A stretch of DNA of 9,199 bases from an uncultured Collinsella sp. (GTDB taxonomy: Bacteria; Actinomycetota; Coriobacteriia; Coriobacteriales; Coriobacteriaceae): NCBI GenBank assembly GCA_902495985.1, contig CABUZF010000033.1:1-9199 (forward strand). The letters are read 5' to 3'. Positions 1 to 6,125 of this stretch are shown here, one piece after another. The notes beneath the pieces are model-generated. The model was not told the origin of the DNA. It searched no databases and saw nothing but the letters and a program-made list of their open reading frames with translations. Numbering within the stretch: position 1 is the first letter of the stretch; the number at the start of each line of letters is the position of its first letter. Position numbers and translations under genes: made by a program.

Positions 1-930
1 AAGCACCTGATCGACATTACCGAGTACTCCGAAGAGGACATCAAGCTCATCCTCGAGACCGCCAAGGCGTTCTCCGAGGTCAACGAGCGTGCGATCAAGA
101 AGGTCCCCACGCTCAAGGGCAAGACCATTGTCAACATGTTCAACGAGCCCTCGACGCGCACCCGCAGCTCCTTCGAGCTCGCCGAGAAGCGTCTTTCGGC
201 CGACAGCCTCAACTTTGGCGGCTCCTCGACCTCCACGGTCAAGGGCGAGAGACTCGTCGACACCGTCGAGACCCTCAACGCCTATAAGATCGACTGCATC
301 GTCGTGCGAGATAAGCACGCCGGTGCTCCCTACATCGTCACGCAGAACTCGCCCGCGAGCGTCATCTGCGCCGGCGACGGCAAGCACAACCATCCCACGC
401 AGGCCCTGCTCGACCTGTACACCATCTGGGAGCACAAGGGCGACTTCCACGGTCTGAAGGTCGCCGTCGTTGGCGATATCGCGCACTCCCGTGTTTGCGG
501 TTCGCTGATCCCCGCCCTTAAGATCATGGGCTGCGAGACCTACGCCGTCGCCCCCGGCACGCTGCTGCCTCCGGCACCCGAGGTCCTGGGCTGCGACCAC
601 GTGACGAGCGATCTCGATTCCGTCCTGCCCGAGCTGGACGTCGTCTACATGCTGCGCGTGCAGCAGGAGCGCCTCGAGGGTGCCCCGTTCCCGACCATTC
701 GCGAGTACCACAAGCTCTTCGGCCTGACCAAGGACCGCGAGAAGCTCATGAAGCCCGACGCGATCATCTGCCACCCGGGCCCCATCAACCGCGGTGTCGA
801 GTTCGACTCCTATATGGCCGACCACCCGCAACGCTCCGTCATCCTGGAGCAGGTCTACGCCGGTATCTGCGTGCGTATGGCTATCCTGTATCTGCTGCTT
901 GGAGGTGCCGATAATGGCCTTGCTTCTTAA
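1..930 (+). CDS. pyrB: Aspartate carbamoyltransferase catalytic subunit, 5' end missing
   Basis: This enzyme condenses carbamoyl phosphate with L-aspartate to give N-carbamoyl-L-aspartate, the committed step of pyrimidine synthesis in the cytoplasm. The frame is open from base 1 and encodes 309 residues before TAA. The first residues (KHLIDITEYS) resemble the extreme N-terminus of the family, and typical length is about 300-310, so probably only a few codons lie outside the window. The carbamoyl-phosphate loop STRTR is at partial residues 51-55, followed by SSFELAEKRL. The segment GSSTSTVKGERLVDTVETL fits aspartate rather than ornithine carbamoyltransferase. HPTQALLDLY starts at residue 131 and HPGPINRGVE at 258. 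The 3' end overlaps pyrC by 17 bases and contains its ribosome binding site, so the two are likely translationally coupled. No PyrI-type regulatory subunit gene is visible. Confidence 0.95.
   Translation, partial: KHLIDITEYSEEDIKLILETAKAFSEVNERAIKKVPTLKGKTIVNMFNEPSTRTRSSFELAEKRLSADSLNFGGSSTSTVKGERLVDTVETLNAYKIDCIVVRDKHAGAPYIVTQNSPASVICAGDGKHNHPTQALLDLYTIWEHKGDFHGLKVAVVGDIAHSRVCGSLIPALKIMGCETYAVAPGTLLPPAPEVLGCDHVTSDLDSVLPELDVVYMLRVQQERLEGAPFPTIREYHKLFGLTKDREKLMKPDAIICHPGPINRGVEFDSYMADHPQRSVILEQVYAGICVRMAILYLLLGGADNGLAS
901..906 (+). promoter_or_regulatory. Ribosome binding site of pyrC inside pyrB
   Basis: GGAGGT lies 7 bases before the ATG at 914, within the last codons of pyrB. It fixes the pyrC start at 914. 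The frame is open further upstream (from 794), but that extension is not dihydroorotase-like and runs inside pyrB. Confidence 0.85.
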
Positions 931-2203
931 GAATGCCCACGTCGTCGACCCGTCCGTCGAGCTTGACGGTGTCGTTGACGTCCTGATTGACGGCGACAAG
1001 ATCGCCGAGGTCGGCGAGAATCTCGCCGTCGAGGGAGCCGAGGTCCGCGACCTTTCCGGCAAGTACCTCGTCCCCGGCCTGGTGGATATGCACGTTCACC
1101 TTCGCGAGCCCGGCTACGAGGTCAAAGAGGACATCGAGAGCGGCACCCGCGCAGCTGCCAAGGGCGGCTTTACCGGCGTGTGCGCCATGCCCAACACCGA
1201 TCCCGTCACCGATAACGGCACCGTCGTGGAGTTCGTCAAGTCCCGCGCTGCCGAGGTCGGTCACTGCCGCGTCTATCCGTCGGGTGCCATGACCCGCGGT
1301 CTTAAGGGCGAGGCCATGTCCGAGATGGGCGATATGGTCGCCCACGGCGCCGTCGCCTTCACCGACGACGGTCGCGGCGTGCAGGGCGCGGGTATGCTCC
1401 GTCGTTGCATGGACTACGGCAAGATGTTCGGCAAGGTCTTTATGAGCCACTGCCAGGACGAGGACCTGGTCGGCCATGGCCAGATCAACGAGGGCAAGGT
1501 CTCGACCCGTCTGGCTCTCGAGGGCTGGCCGGCTGCCGGCGAGGAGCTCCAGATCGCTCGCGACATCGAGATCGCCAAGCTGACCGGCGCCAAGCTGCAC
1601 ATTCAGCACATCTCCACCGCCCATGGCCTGGAGATCGTGCGTGCCGGTAAGGCCGCTGGCGTTCAGGTCACCTGCGAGGCCACCCCGCACCACATGTTCC
1701 TGACCGAGAACGACCTGGACGAGACCTACAACACCTCGCTCAAGGTCAATCCGCCGCTGCGTACCGAGGAGGATGCCGAGGCCATCCGTCAGGGCGTCAT
1801 CGACGGCACCGTCGACGTTATCGTCACCGATCACGCTCCTCACACCCCGTGGGAGAAGGCCCGTGAGTTCGAGCTTGCGCCCTTTGGTATGATCGGCCTC
1901 GAGACCTCGCTGTCGCTCGTACTCACCGAGCTGGTCAACACGGGCAAGATGAGCATGGGCCGCATGGTCGAGCTCATGGCCATCAAGCCGCGTGAGATCC
2001 TGGGTCTCGACCAGGTTCAGGTCAAGGCGGGCTCCGTTGCCGACCTGACCGTGTTCGACGCGTCCGCCACCTGGACGGTTGGCGAGGACGGTTACGAGTC
2101 GCGCGCCGAGAACTCCGGTTTTGCCGGCCGCACGCTCACCGGTCGTGCCACCGATGTGTTTGTCGGCGGTAAGCAGACGCTTGCCGACGGCTGCATCTGC
2201 TAG
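914..2203 (+). CDS. pyrC: Dihydroorotase (class I, zinc amidohydrolase)
   Basis: It catalyses the reversible cyclisation of N-carbamoyl-L-aspartate to L-dihydroorotate, the third step of UMP synthesis. The protein is 429 residues, the usual size of Bacillus-type class I enzymes. The metal-binding HxH is at H60/H62 in VDMHVHLREPGYE, with the substrate-binding R64 and PNT at 93-95. Further expected zinc ligands are D152 (TDDG), H179 (MSHCQDE) and H232 (HIQHIST), and the catalytic aspartate is D306 in TDHAPH. This type uses an aspartate bridge in place of the carboxylated lysine of the E. coli-type enzyme (family knowledge). The start at 914 follows from the GGAGGT at 901-906 and the family-like N-terminus MALLLKNAHVVDP. 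It overlaps pyrB by 17 bases. All key residues seem present, so the gene looks functional. Confidence 0.97.
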   Translation: MALLLKNAHVVDPSVELDGVVDVLIDGDKIAEVGENLAVEGAEVRDLSGKYLVPGLVDMHVHLREPGYEVKEDIESGTRAAAKGGFTGVCAMPNTDPVTDNGTVVEFVKSRAAEVGHCRVYPSGAMTRGLKGEAMSEMGDMVAHGAVAFTDDGRGVQGAGMLRRCMDYGKMFGKVFMSHCQDEDLVGHGQINEGKVSTRLALEGWPAAGEELQIARDIEIAKLTGAKLHIQHISTAHGLEIVRAGKAAGVQVTCEATPHHMFLTENDLDETYNTSLKVNPPLRTEEDAEAIRQGVIDGTVDVIVTDHAPHTPWEKAREFELAPFGMIGLETSLSLVLTELVNTGKMSMGRMVELMAIKPREILGLDQVQVKAGSVADLTVFDASATWTVGEDGYESRAENSGFAGRTLTGRATDVFVGGKQTLADGCIC

Positions 2204-2223
2204 CATAGCCTTATCGCTTTTGT

Positions 2224-2256
2224 GCGCGGCGCCCTTGCGGTGCCGCGCTTTCTATT
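2224..2256 (+). terminator. Terminator-like hairpin between pyrC and pyrK
   Basis: Bases 2224-2233 pair with 2239-2248 to form a 10-bp, nearly all G/C stem with one G-U pair and a 5-base loop (CTTGC). It is followed by TTTCTATT, a broken T-rich tract. It starts 20 bases after the pyrC stop and ends 47 bases before the pyrK ATG. The stem is strong but the U tract is poor, so partial termination or a 3'-end stabilising structure is as likely as full termination. Because pyrK, pyrD and pyrF continue the same pathway in the same direction, some read-through is expected unless a second promoter exists in the short gap. Confidence 0.5.
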
Positions 2257-2286
2257 AGTTTGGACCATGCAACCGCATGGGGGATT

Positions 2287-2290
2287 GGAG
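2287..2290 (+). promoter_or_regulatory. Ribosome binding site of pyrK
   Basis: GGAG sits 5 bases before ATG 2296. It favours that start over the in-frame TTG at 2260, which has no such site, and over the later in-frame ATG at 2320. Confidence 0.6.
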
Positions 2291-2295
2291 CGTCT

Positions 2296-3087
2296 ATGCC
2301 CACACCTTCCACTGCACGCATGCACGACTTCGAGGTCGTCTCGAACCGGGAGATTGCCGACGGCATCTTCTCGCTCGTCATCTCGGCCCCCAAGCTTGCA
2401 AGTGCGCTCAAGCCCGGTCAGTTTGTGAACATCGCCGTACCCGGCGATGCGTCCTCGCTGCTTCGCGTGCCCCTGAGCTACTACCGCGCCGACGCCGAGG
2501 CCGGCACCGTCGAGCTGTGGTACGCCGTCGTGGGCGACGATACCCGTCGTTTGTCCCAGATGGGCCCTGGCTCCACCTCTAACCTGCTGGGCCCCGGTGG
2601 CCGTGGCTGGATGGTACCCGAGGGCACCAGGAAGGCCCTGCTCGTCGCCGGTGGCATCGGTGTTCCGCCCGTGCTGTGCCTTGCCGACAAGCTTGCCGAG
2701 CAGGGTGTGGCCGTCGACGTGTGCCTGGGCTTTGGCACCGCGTCCAAGGCCGTGGGTGTCGATGAGTTCCGCGCGCTGGGCGCCACGGTCAACGTTTGCA
2801 CCGATGATGGCACGCTGGGCACGCACGGTTTTTGCACCGACCCGGCAGCCGAGCTGCTCGGCGAGGGCGGCTACGATTATGTGGCCAGCTGCGGCCCCGC
2901 TGTCATGATGAAGAAAGTCGCCGCCGCTGCCGCCGAGGCCGGTGCGTACTGCGAGGTGTCGCTTGAGCGCATGATGAGCTGTGGCTTTGGCGCCTGCAAC
3001 ACCTGCAATGTCGAGACGGTCGACGGTATGAAGGGCGCCTGCATGTGCGGCCCCGTGTTCGATGCTTCCAAGGTGGTGGTCTTCTAG
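2296..3087 (+). CDS. pyrK: Dihydroorotate dehydrogenase B, electron-transfer subunit (FAD, 2Fe-2S)
   Basis: PyrK pairs with class 1B PyrD and carries electrons from dihydroorotate via FAD and a [2Fe-2S] cluster to NAD+. The protein is 263 residues. An N-terminal FAD-binding beta barrel covers about residues 9-105, with RVPLSYY in the position of the flavin-binding RxP(F/Y)S motif. A nucleotide-binding domain follows, marked by LLVAGGIGVPPVL. The C-terminus has the PyrK-type cluster ligands C229-x4-C234-x2-C237-x11-C249. ATG 2296 is chosen because of GGAG just upstream; ATG 2320 (MHDFEVV) would still keep the whole barrel. The stop codon overlaps the likely GTG start of pyrD by one base. Related ferredoxin-NADP reductase subunits share the fold, but direct linkage to pyrD makes PyrK the clear choice. 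Confidence 0.93.
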   Translation: MPTPSTARMHDFEVVSNREIADGIFSLVISAPKLASALKPGQFVNIAVPGDASSLLRVPLSYYRADAEAGTVELWYAVVGDDTRRLSQMGPGSTSNLLGPGGRGWMVPEGTRKALLVAGGIGVPPVLCLADKLAEQGVAVDVCLGFGTASKAVGVDEFRALGATVNVCTDDGTLGTHGFCTDPAAELLGEGGYDYVASCGPAVMMKKVAAAAAEAGAYCEVSLERMMSCGFGACNTCNVETVDGMKGACMCGPVFDASKVVVF

Positions 3088-4010
3088 TGGGTACCGTGAA
3101 CATGGCCGTCGATTTCGGCGGCGTCAAGATGCAGAACCCCATCAACACCGCAGCCGGTACCTTTGGCTACGGTTGGCAGTTCCAGAACTTCTTTGATGTT
3201 TCCCAGCTGGGCGCCATCACCACCAAGGGTTGCGCAGCTGAGCCCTGGCCCGGCAATCCCGCGCCCCGCATGGCCGAGATTCCCGGCGGTATGATCAACT
3301 CCGTGGGCCTTCAGAACCCCGGCGTGGCTGCCTTTGCCCGCGAGTCCGGTCCGTGGCTCGAACAGCTGTCCAAGGACGGCTGCCAGGTCATCTGTCAGGT
3401 TGCCGGCCACTCCGTTGACGAGTTTGTCCGCGCGCTCGAGATGTATGTCGAGCTGTGCCCCTGGGCTGCCGGCTACGAGATCAACGTGAGCTGCCCTAAT
3501 ATCGCCGCCGGCGGTGCCGCCATGGGCTCTACGCCCGAGGGCGCCTCATCCGTTATGGCTGCCTGCCGCAAGGTGACCGATAAGCCGCTGTTCGTGAAGA
3601 TGGCGCCGGTCAACGTCGCCGAGATTGCCAAGGCCCTCGAGGCTGCCGGCGCCGACGGCCTTTCGGTCATCAACTCCATTCAGGGCATGGCCATCGACGT
3701 CCATACCCGCAAGTCCCGCGTGGCCAAGCCCAAGGGCGGCCTTTCGGGCCCGCTGTGCCACCACATCGCCGTGCGCATGGTCTGGGAGGTTGCCCAGGCC
3801 GTCGATATCCCCATCAACGGCGTCGGCGGTGTCATGACCGGCGAGGATGCGGCCGAGTTTATCCTGGCCGGCGCCACCTGCGTGTCGGTCGGCATGGCCA
3901 ACTTCGTCGATCCGTGCGCTTCGCTCAAGATCGCGCATGAGCTCGAGGCCTGGGCTGAGTCCCAGGGCGTGAAGGACATCAACGAACTGGTAGGTGCTTT
4001 CGAATGCTAG
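3087..4010 (+). CDS. pyrD: Dihydroorotate dehydrogenase B (NAD-linked), catalytic FMN subunit
   Basis: It oxidises dihydroorotate to orotate on an FMN-bearing TIM barrel and hands electrons to PyrK. The class 1B signature is clear: TTKG (K47), NPAPRMAEIPGGMINSVGLQ, and NVSCPN with the catalytic cysteine at C136 (class 1 enzymes use Cys; membrane class 2 enzymes use Ser). The phosphate-binding end has INGVGGV and then SVGMANF. The length of 307 residues is normal. The start is uncertain: GTG 3087 touches the pyrK stop and has a GGTGG-type site at 3072-3079. GTG 3096 and ATG 3102 are in frame, and the latter gives MAVDFGGVKMQNP, equally compatible with homologues. The 3' end overlaps pyrF by 7 bases. 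Confidence 0.95.
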   Translation: MGTVNMAVDFGGVKMQNPINTAAGTFGYGWQFQNFFDVSQLGAITTKGCAAEPWPGNPAPRMAEIPGGMINSVGLQNPGVAAFARESGPWLEQLSKDGCQVICQVAGHSVDEFVRALEMYVELCPWAAGYEINVSCPNIAAGGAAMGSTPEGASSVMAACRKVTDKPLFVKMAPVNVAEIAKALEAAGADGLSVINSIQGMAIDVHTRKSRVAKPKGGLSGPLCHHIAVRMVWEVAQAVDIPINGVGGVMTGEDAAEFILAGATCVSVGMANFVDPCASLKIAHELEAWAESQGVKDINELVGAFEC

Positions 4011-4720
4011 AGACCGATGCCCGCGACCGCGTAATCGTCGCTCTCGACTGCGACCGCGAGCGTGCGCTCGAGCTCGCCCACGAGCTTTCGGGCCATGCCG
4101 CCTGGCTTAAGGTTGGTATGACGCTCTATTACGCTGAGGGCCCCGAGATCGTCAAGACCTTTAAGGACCTGGGCTTTAAGGTCTTCCTTGACCTTAAGTT
4201 CCATGATATTCCGCATCAGGTTCGCGGTGCCGCCCGCTCGGCCTCGCTTGCCGGTGCCGACCTGCTTTCGGTCCACGGCTTGGGTTCGGGCGCCATGCTC
4301 GCTGCCTGCCGCGAGGGTGCCGAGGAGGCGCGCGAGGACCGCGCCAAGCTCGTCGCCATCACCGTGCTCACGAGCATGAATCAGGATGCCTTGAGCGAGA
4401 TTGGCGTCGAGTCGCCCGTGGCCGAGGAGGCCGCCCGCCTGGCAAAGCTCGCTCAGGCCAACGGCATCGATGGCATCGTGTGCTCGCCGATGGAGGCTCA
4501 CGACATGCGTGAGCTGTTGGGTCCCGATGCCCTGATCGTGACTCCGGGTGTGCGTCCGGTTGGTGCCGCCCTTGGTGACCAGTCCCGTGTGGCGACGCCT
4601 TCCCAGGCTATCGAGCGAGGCGCAAGCCACATTGTGGTGGGCCGTCCCATCACCGGCGCCGACGATCCGGTCGCCGCCTTTGACGCCATCGTCGTCGAGC
4701 TGGTCGAAAACGTCGCGTAA
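4004..4720 (+). CDS. pyrF: Orotidine 5'-phosphate decarboxylase
   Basis: It decarboxylates OMP to UMP, the last step of the pathway. The protein is 238 residues, typical of the short (group I, Bacillus-like) form rather than the longer mycobacterial type. Active-site residues are visible: D15 in VALDCD, K36 in LKVGM, and the catalytic D63-x-K65-x2-D68 array in DLKFHDIP. VTPGVRP and the C-terminal phosphate-binding HIVVGRPIT are present. ATG 4004 lies inside the last codons of pyrD, with AGGTG at 3992-3996 placed 7 bases upstream, so translation is probably coupled. pyrE, needed to turn orotate into OMP, is not between pyrD and pyrF and must lie elsewhere. A 239-base gap follows, so this is probably the last gene of the operon. 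Confidence 0.97.
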   Translation: MLETDARDRVIVALDCDRERALELAHELSGHAAWLKVGMTLYYAEGPEIVKTFKDLGFKVFLDLKFHDIPHQVRGAARSASLAGADLLSVHGLGSGAMLAACREGAEEAREDRAKLVAITVLTSMNQDALSEIGVESPVAEEAARLAKLAQANGIDGIVCSPMEAHDMRELLGPDALIVTPGVRPVGAALGDQSRVATPSQAIERGASHIVVGRPITGADDPVAAFDAIVVELVENVA

Positions 4721-4765
4721 AAGATTCCCCTAAGTCACCACTTTTGGGTCTCATTAGCACAAAAT

Positions 4766-4823
4766 AGCCCCTGTGCCTGCGTAAACTTTCCCATCCTTTG
4801 TGTGGAATCGCAGGTCAGGGGCT
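4766..4823 (+). other. Long imperfect hairpin downstream of pyrF
   Basis: AGCCCCTG (4766-4773) pairs with CAGGGGCT (4816-4823). After a small bulge (TG opposite T), CCTGCG (4776-4781) pairs with CGCAGG (4809-4814). Inside the 27-base loop, TTCC (4788-4791) can pair with GGAA (4804-4807). The whole element could be the 3' end structure of the pyr transcript, but TTAACTTT follows rather than a U run, so it is not a standard intrinsic terminator. Read on the - strand it is followed by ATTTTG, but no - strand gene needs it. The function is unknown. Confidence 0.55.
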
Positions 4824-4842
4824 TAACTTTGGGCGCAGTATA

Positions 4843-4871
4843 TTGCACTTTTTGCGGGTATCGTCTAACCT
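4843..4871 (+). promoter_or_regulatory. Weak candidate promoter upstream of mihF
   Basis: TTGCAC (4843-4848) and TAACCT (4866-4871) are separated by 17 bases, the ideal spacing, though each hexamer matches consensus at only three positions. If used, transcription would start near 4878 and place the inverted repeat at 4884-4920 in the mihF leader RNA. It competes with the extended -10 candidate at 4907-4915. Confidence 0.25.
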
Positions 4872-4883
4872 ATGGACCCGCGA
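4852..4883 (+). repeat. Inverted repeat around GCGGGT/ACCCGC
   Basis: GCGGGT (4854-4859) pairs perfectly with ACCCGC (4876-4881). The stem can extend by a T-G wobble and a T-A pair to 4852 and 4883. The loop is 16 bases. It directly abuts the next inverted repeat at 4884. It may be a leader-RNA hairpin or a protein-binding site. Confidence 0.45.
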
Positions 4884-4920
4884 TTGGGCATTTTGTACGT
4901 TCTACGTGCTAAAATGCCAA
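4884..4920 (+). promoter_or_regulatory. Inverted repeat overlapping an extended -10 element before mihF
   Basis: GGCATTTT (4887-4894) is perfectly complementary to AAAATGCC (4911-4918). TT/AA extend the stem past one bulged G, and ACGT/ACGT (4897-4900, 4904-4907) can pair around a TCT triloop. The right arm contains TGCTAAAAT (4907-4915), an extended -10 (TG-N-TAAAAT) with no good -35. Transcription would begin near 4922, giving a leader of about 38 bases before mihF. The symmetry over the promoter is what an operator would look like; alternatively it is a hairpin in a longer leader. The inverted repeat is seen directly; both functions are inferred. Confidence 0.5.
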
Positions 4921-4949
4921 TTATTGAATCAGATATAACCCAACTATTT

Positions 4950-4955
4950 GGAGGT
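4950..4955 (+). promoter_or_regulatory. Ribosome binding site of mihF
   Basis: GGAGGT ends 4 bases before ATG 4960, a strong but slightly close Shine-Dalgarno. It rules out the in-frame TTG at 4948, which overlaps the site itself. Confidence 0.8.
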
Positions 4956-4959
4956 ACGA

Positions 4960-5268
4960 ATGGCACTCCCTCAGCTTACCGATGAGCAGCGCAAGCAGGC
5001 TCTTGGGAAGGCTGCTGCCGCACGTCACGCCCGCGCTGAGCTTCGCGAGCAGATCAAGAAGGGCGAGAAGTCCCTCGAGTCCGTGCTCAACTCCGATGAC
5101 CCCATCGCTTCCCGCATGAAGGTTTCCACCCTCATCGAGTCTCTCCCCGGTTATGGCAAGGCCAAGGCCGCCAAGATCATGGAGGAGCTCGGTATCTCCG
5201 CTACCCGTCGCGTCCAGGGCCTCGGTGTCCGTCAGCGCGAGCAGCTCCTCGAGCAGCTGACCAAATAA
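4960..5268 (+). CDS. mihF: Integration host factor, actinobacterial type (mIHF)
   Basis: This small basic nucleoid-associated protein bends DNA; the mycobacterial homologue is essential and was first found as a host factor for phage L5 integration (family knowledge). It is unrelated in fold to E. coli IHF. The protein is 102 residues. The start MALPQLTDEQR closely resembles mycobacterial mIHF. A charged helix (about residues 10-37, rich in K, R and E) is followed by the core SRMKVSTLIESLPGYGKAKA (51-70), a helix-two-turn-helix DNA-binding segment, then EELGISATRRVQGLGVRQRE. It lies immediately before gmk with no gap, the same mihF-gmk-rpoZ order known in Mycobacterium, which supports the call. 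The upstream gap carries its likely promoter and dyad symmetries. Confidence 0.95.
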   Translation: MALPQLTDEQRKQALGKAAAARHARAELREQIKKGEKSLESVLNSDDPIASRMKVSTLIESLPGYGKAKAAKIMEELGISATRRVQGLGVRQREQLLEQLTK

Positions 5269-5838
5269 GTGAGCGCTCAGGATTCCAAGCTCTTTGTGAT
5301 TTCTGGACCGTCAGGCGCGGGCAAGGGCACGCTCGTCACTCGTGTGCGCGAGCGTCGCTCTAACCTGGGCCTGACGGTTTCGGCTACCACGCGAGCACCA
5401 CGCAAAGGCGAGGTCGACGGCGTCAACTACTTTTTTCTGACGCGCGAGGAGTTCGACCGCCGCGTGGCAAACGGTGAGTTTGTTGAGTGGGCCGAGGTCC
5501 ACGGTAACTGCTACGGCACGTTGGTGAGCGAGGTTACATCCAAGCTTGCCTCGGGCGCGTCTCTGATTTTGGAGATCGATGTCCAGGGCGCCCTGCAGGT
5601 GAAGGAGCGTTTCCCCGAGGCCGTGCTGATCTTTATCAAGCCGCCTTCGCTTGAGGTGCTCCGCGAGCGTCTAGTCGGTCGCGGTACCGAGACGCCCGAG
5701 ACGATTGAGCTGCGTATGGCAAACGCCGCCGATGAGCTTGCCCTTGCCGACCGCTACGACGACGTCGTGGTAAATGACGATCTCGACCGCGCGACCGATG
5801 AGCTCGTTCGCGTTCTCGATATGCATGAAAGGATCTGA
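5269..5838 (+). CDS. gmk: Guanylate kinase
   Basis: It phosphorylates GMP (and dGMP) to GDP with ATP. The protein is 189 residues, slightly shorter than the usual 200-210. The P-loop GPSGAGKGT is at 13-21. GMP-binding residues are in SATTRAPRKGE (S38, R42, R45), Y54, E73 and Y82 (HGNCYGT), and EIDVQGA is at 102-108. The lid region is RLVGRGTETPE. The GTG start follows the mihF TAA with no spacer, and no convincing Shine-Dalgarno lies upstream, so initiation probably depends on ribosomes finishing mihF. The 3' end supplies the AAAGGA site of rpoZ. Key residues are intact. Confidence 0.97.
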   Translation: MSAQDSKLFVISGPSGAGKGTLVTRVRERRSNLGLTVSATTRAPRKGEVDGVNYFFLTREEFDRRVANGEFVEWAEVHGNCYGTLVSEVTSKLASGASLILEIDVQGALQVKERFPEAVLIFIKPPSLEVLRERLVGRGTETPETIELRMANAADELALADRYDDVVVNDDLDRATDELVRVLDMHERI

Positions 5839-5843
5839 GGTCC

Positions 5844-6125
5844 GTGTCCGTTGTAAAGCCTTGCATTGACGATCTTCTGGAGAAGACCGATCACAACCGC
5901 TTCCTGCTTGCTTCGCTTGCCTCCAAGCGCGCCTGCGACATCAATAGCATGCTGCGTGGCCAGCACAACCGCGTGCTTGCCGTCCAGGATGTCGATGACA
6001 TCACCATCGGGCTTTCCGGTGCCGATACCATCTCGATGGCTATGGACGAGATTGTCGACGGCGACATCTCTTACGACGAGGCCCGTTACGAGAAGGCGCT
6101 CGGCCACAAGGTTGCTGAAGCCTAA
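5844..6125 (+). CDS. rpoZ: DNA-directed RNA polymerase omega subunit
   Basis: Omega wraps the C-terminal tail of beta' and helps RNA polymerase assembly. The protein is 93 residues, normal for the family. The conserved core RFLLASLASKRACDIN (about 19-34) corresponds to the family's helix with the (A/S)KRARxI motif, and SMAMDEIVDGDISY (about 64-77) matches the second conserved block near the C-terminus. The start is GTG 5844, preceded by AAAGGA at 5828-5833 within gmk; the gap to gmk is 5 bases. The following ATG of thiI touches the stop codon. Position directly after gmk is the widespread bacterial arrangement and supports the call despite the short length. Confidence 0.93.
   Translation: MSVVKPCIDDLLEKTDHNRFLLASLASKRACDINSMLRGQHNRVLAVQDVDDITIGLSGADTISMAMDEIVDGDISYDEARYEKALGHKVAEA

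Noticed and set aside
794..913. Upstream extension of the pyrC frame
   Set aside because: It lies wholly inside pyrB, the sequence is not dihydroorotase-like, and GGAGGT at 901-906 points to ATG 914.
881..2206. Open frame of 441 codons on the - strand across pyrC
   Set aside because: It mirrors pyrC codon for codon in a GC-rich gene whose C-ending codons suppress stops on the other strand. Its product is low-complexity, has no recognisable domain, and pyrC has full motif support.
4728..4749. Small stem CCC..AAG / CTT..GGG just after pyrF
   Set aside because: Only 6 bp with a 2x2 internal loop and no T run; too weak to call a terminator.
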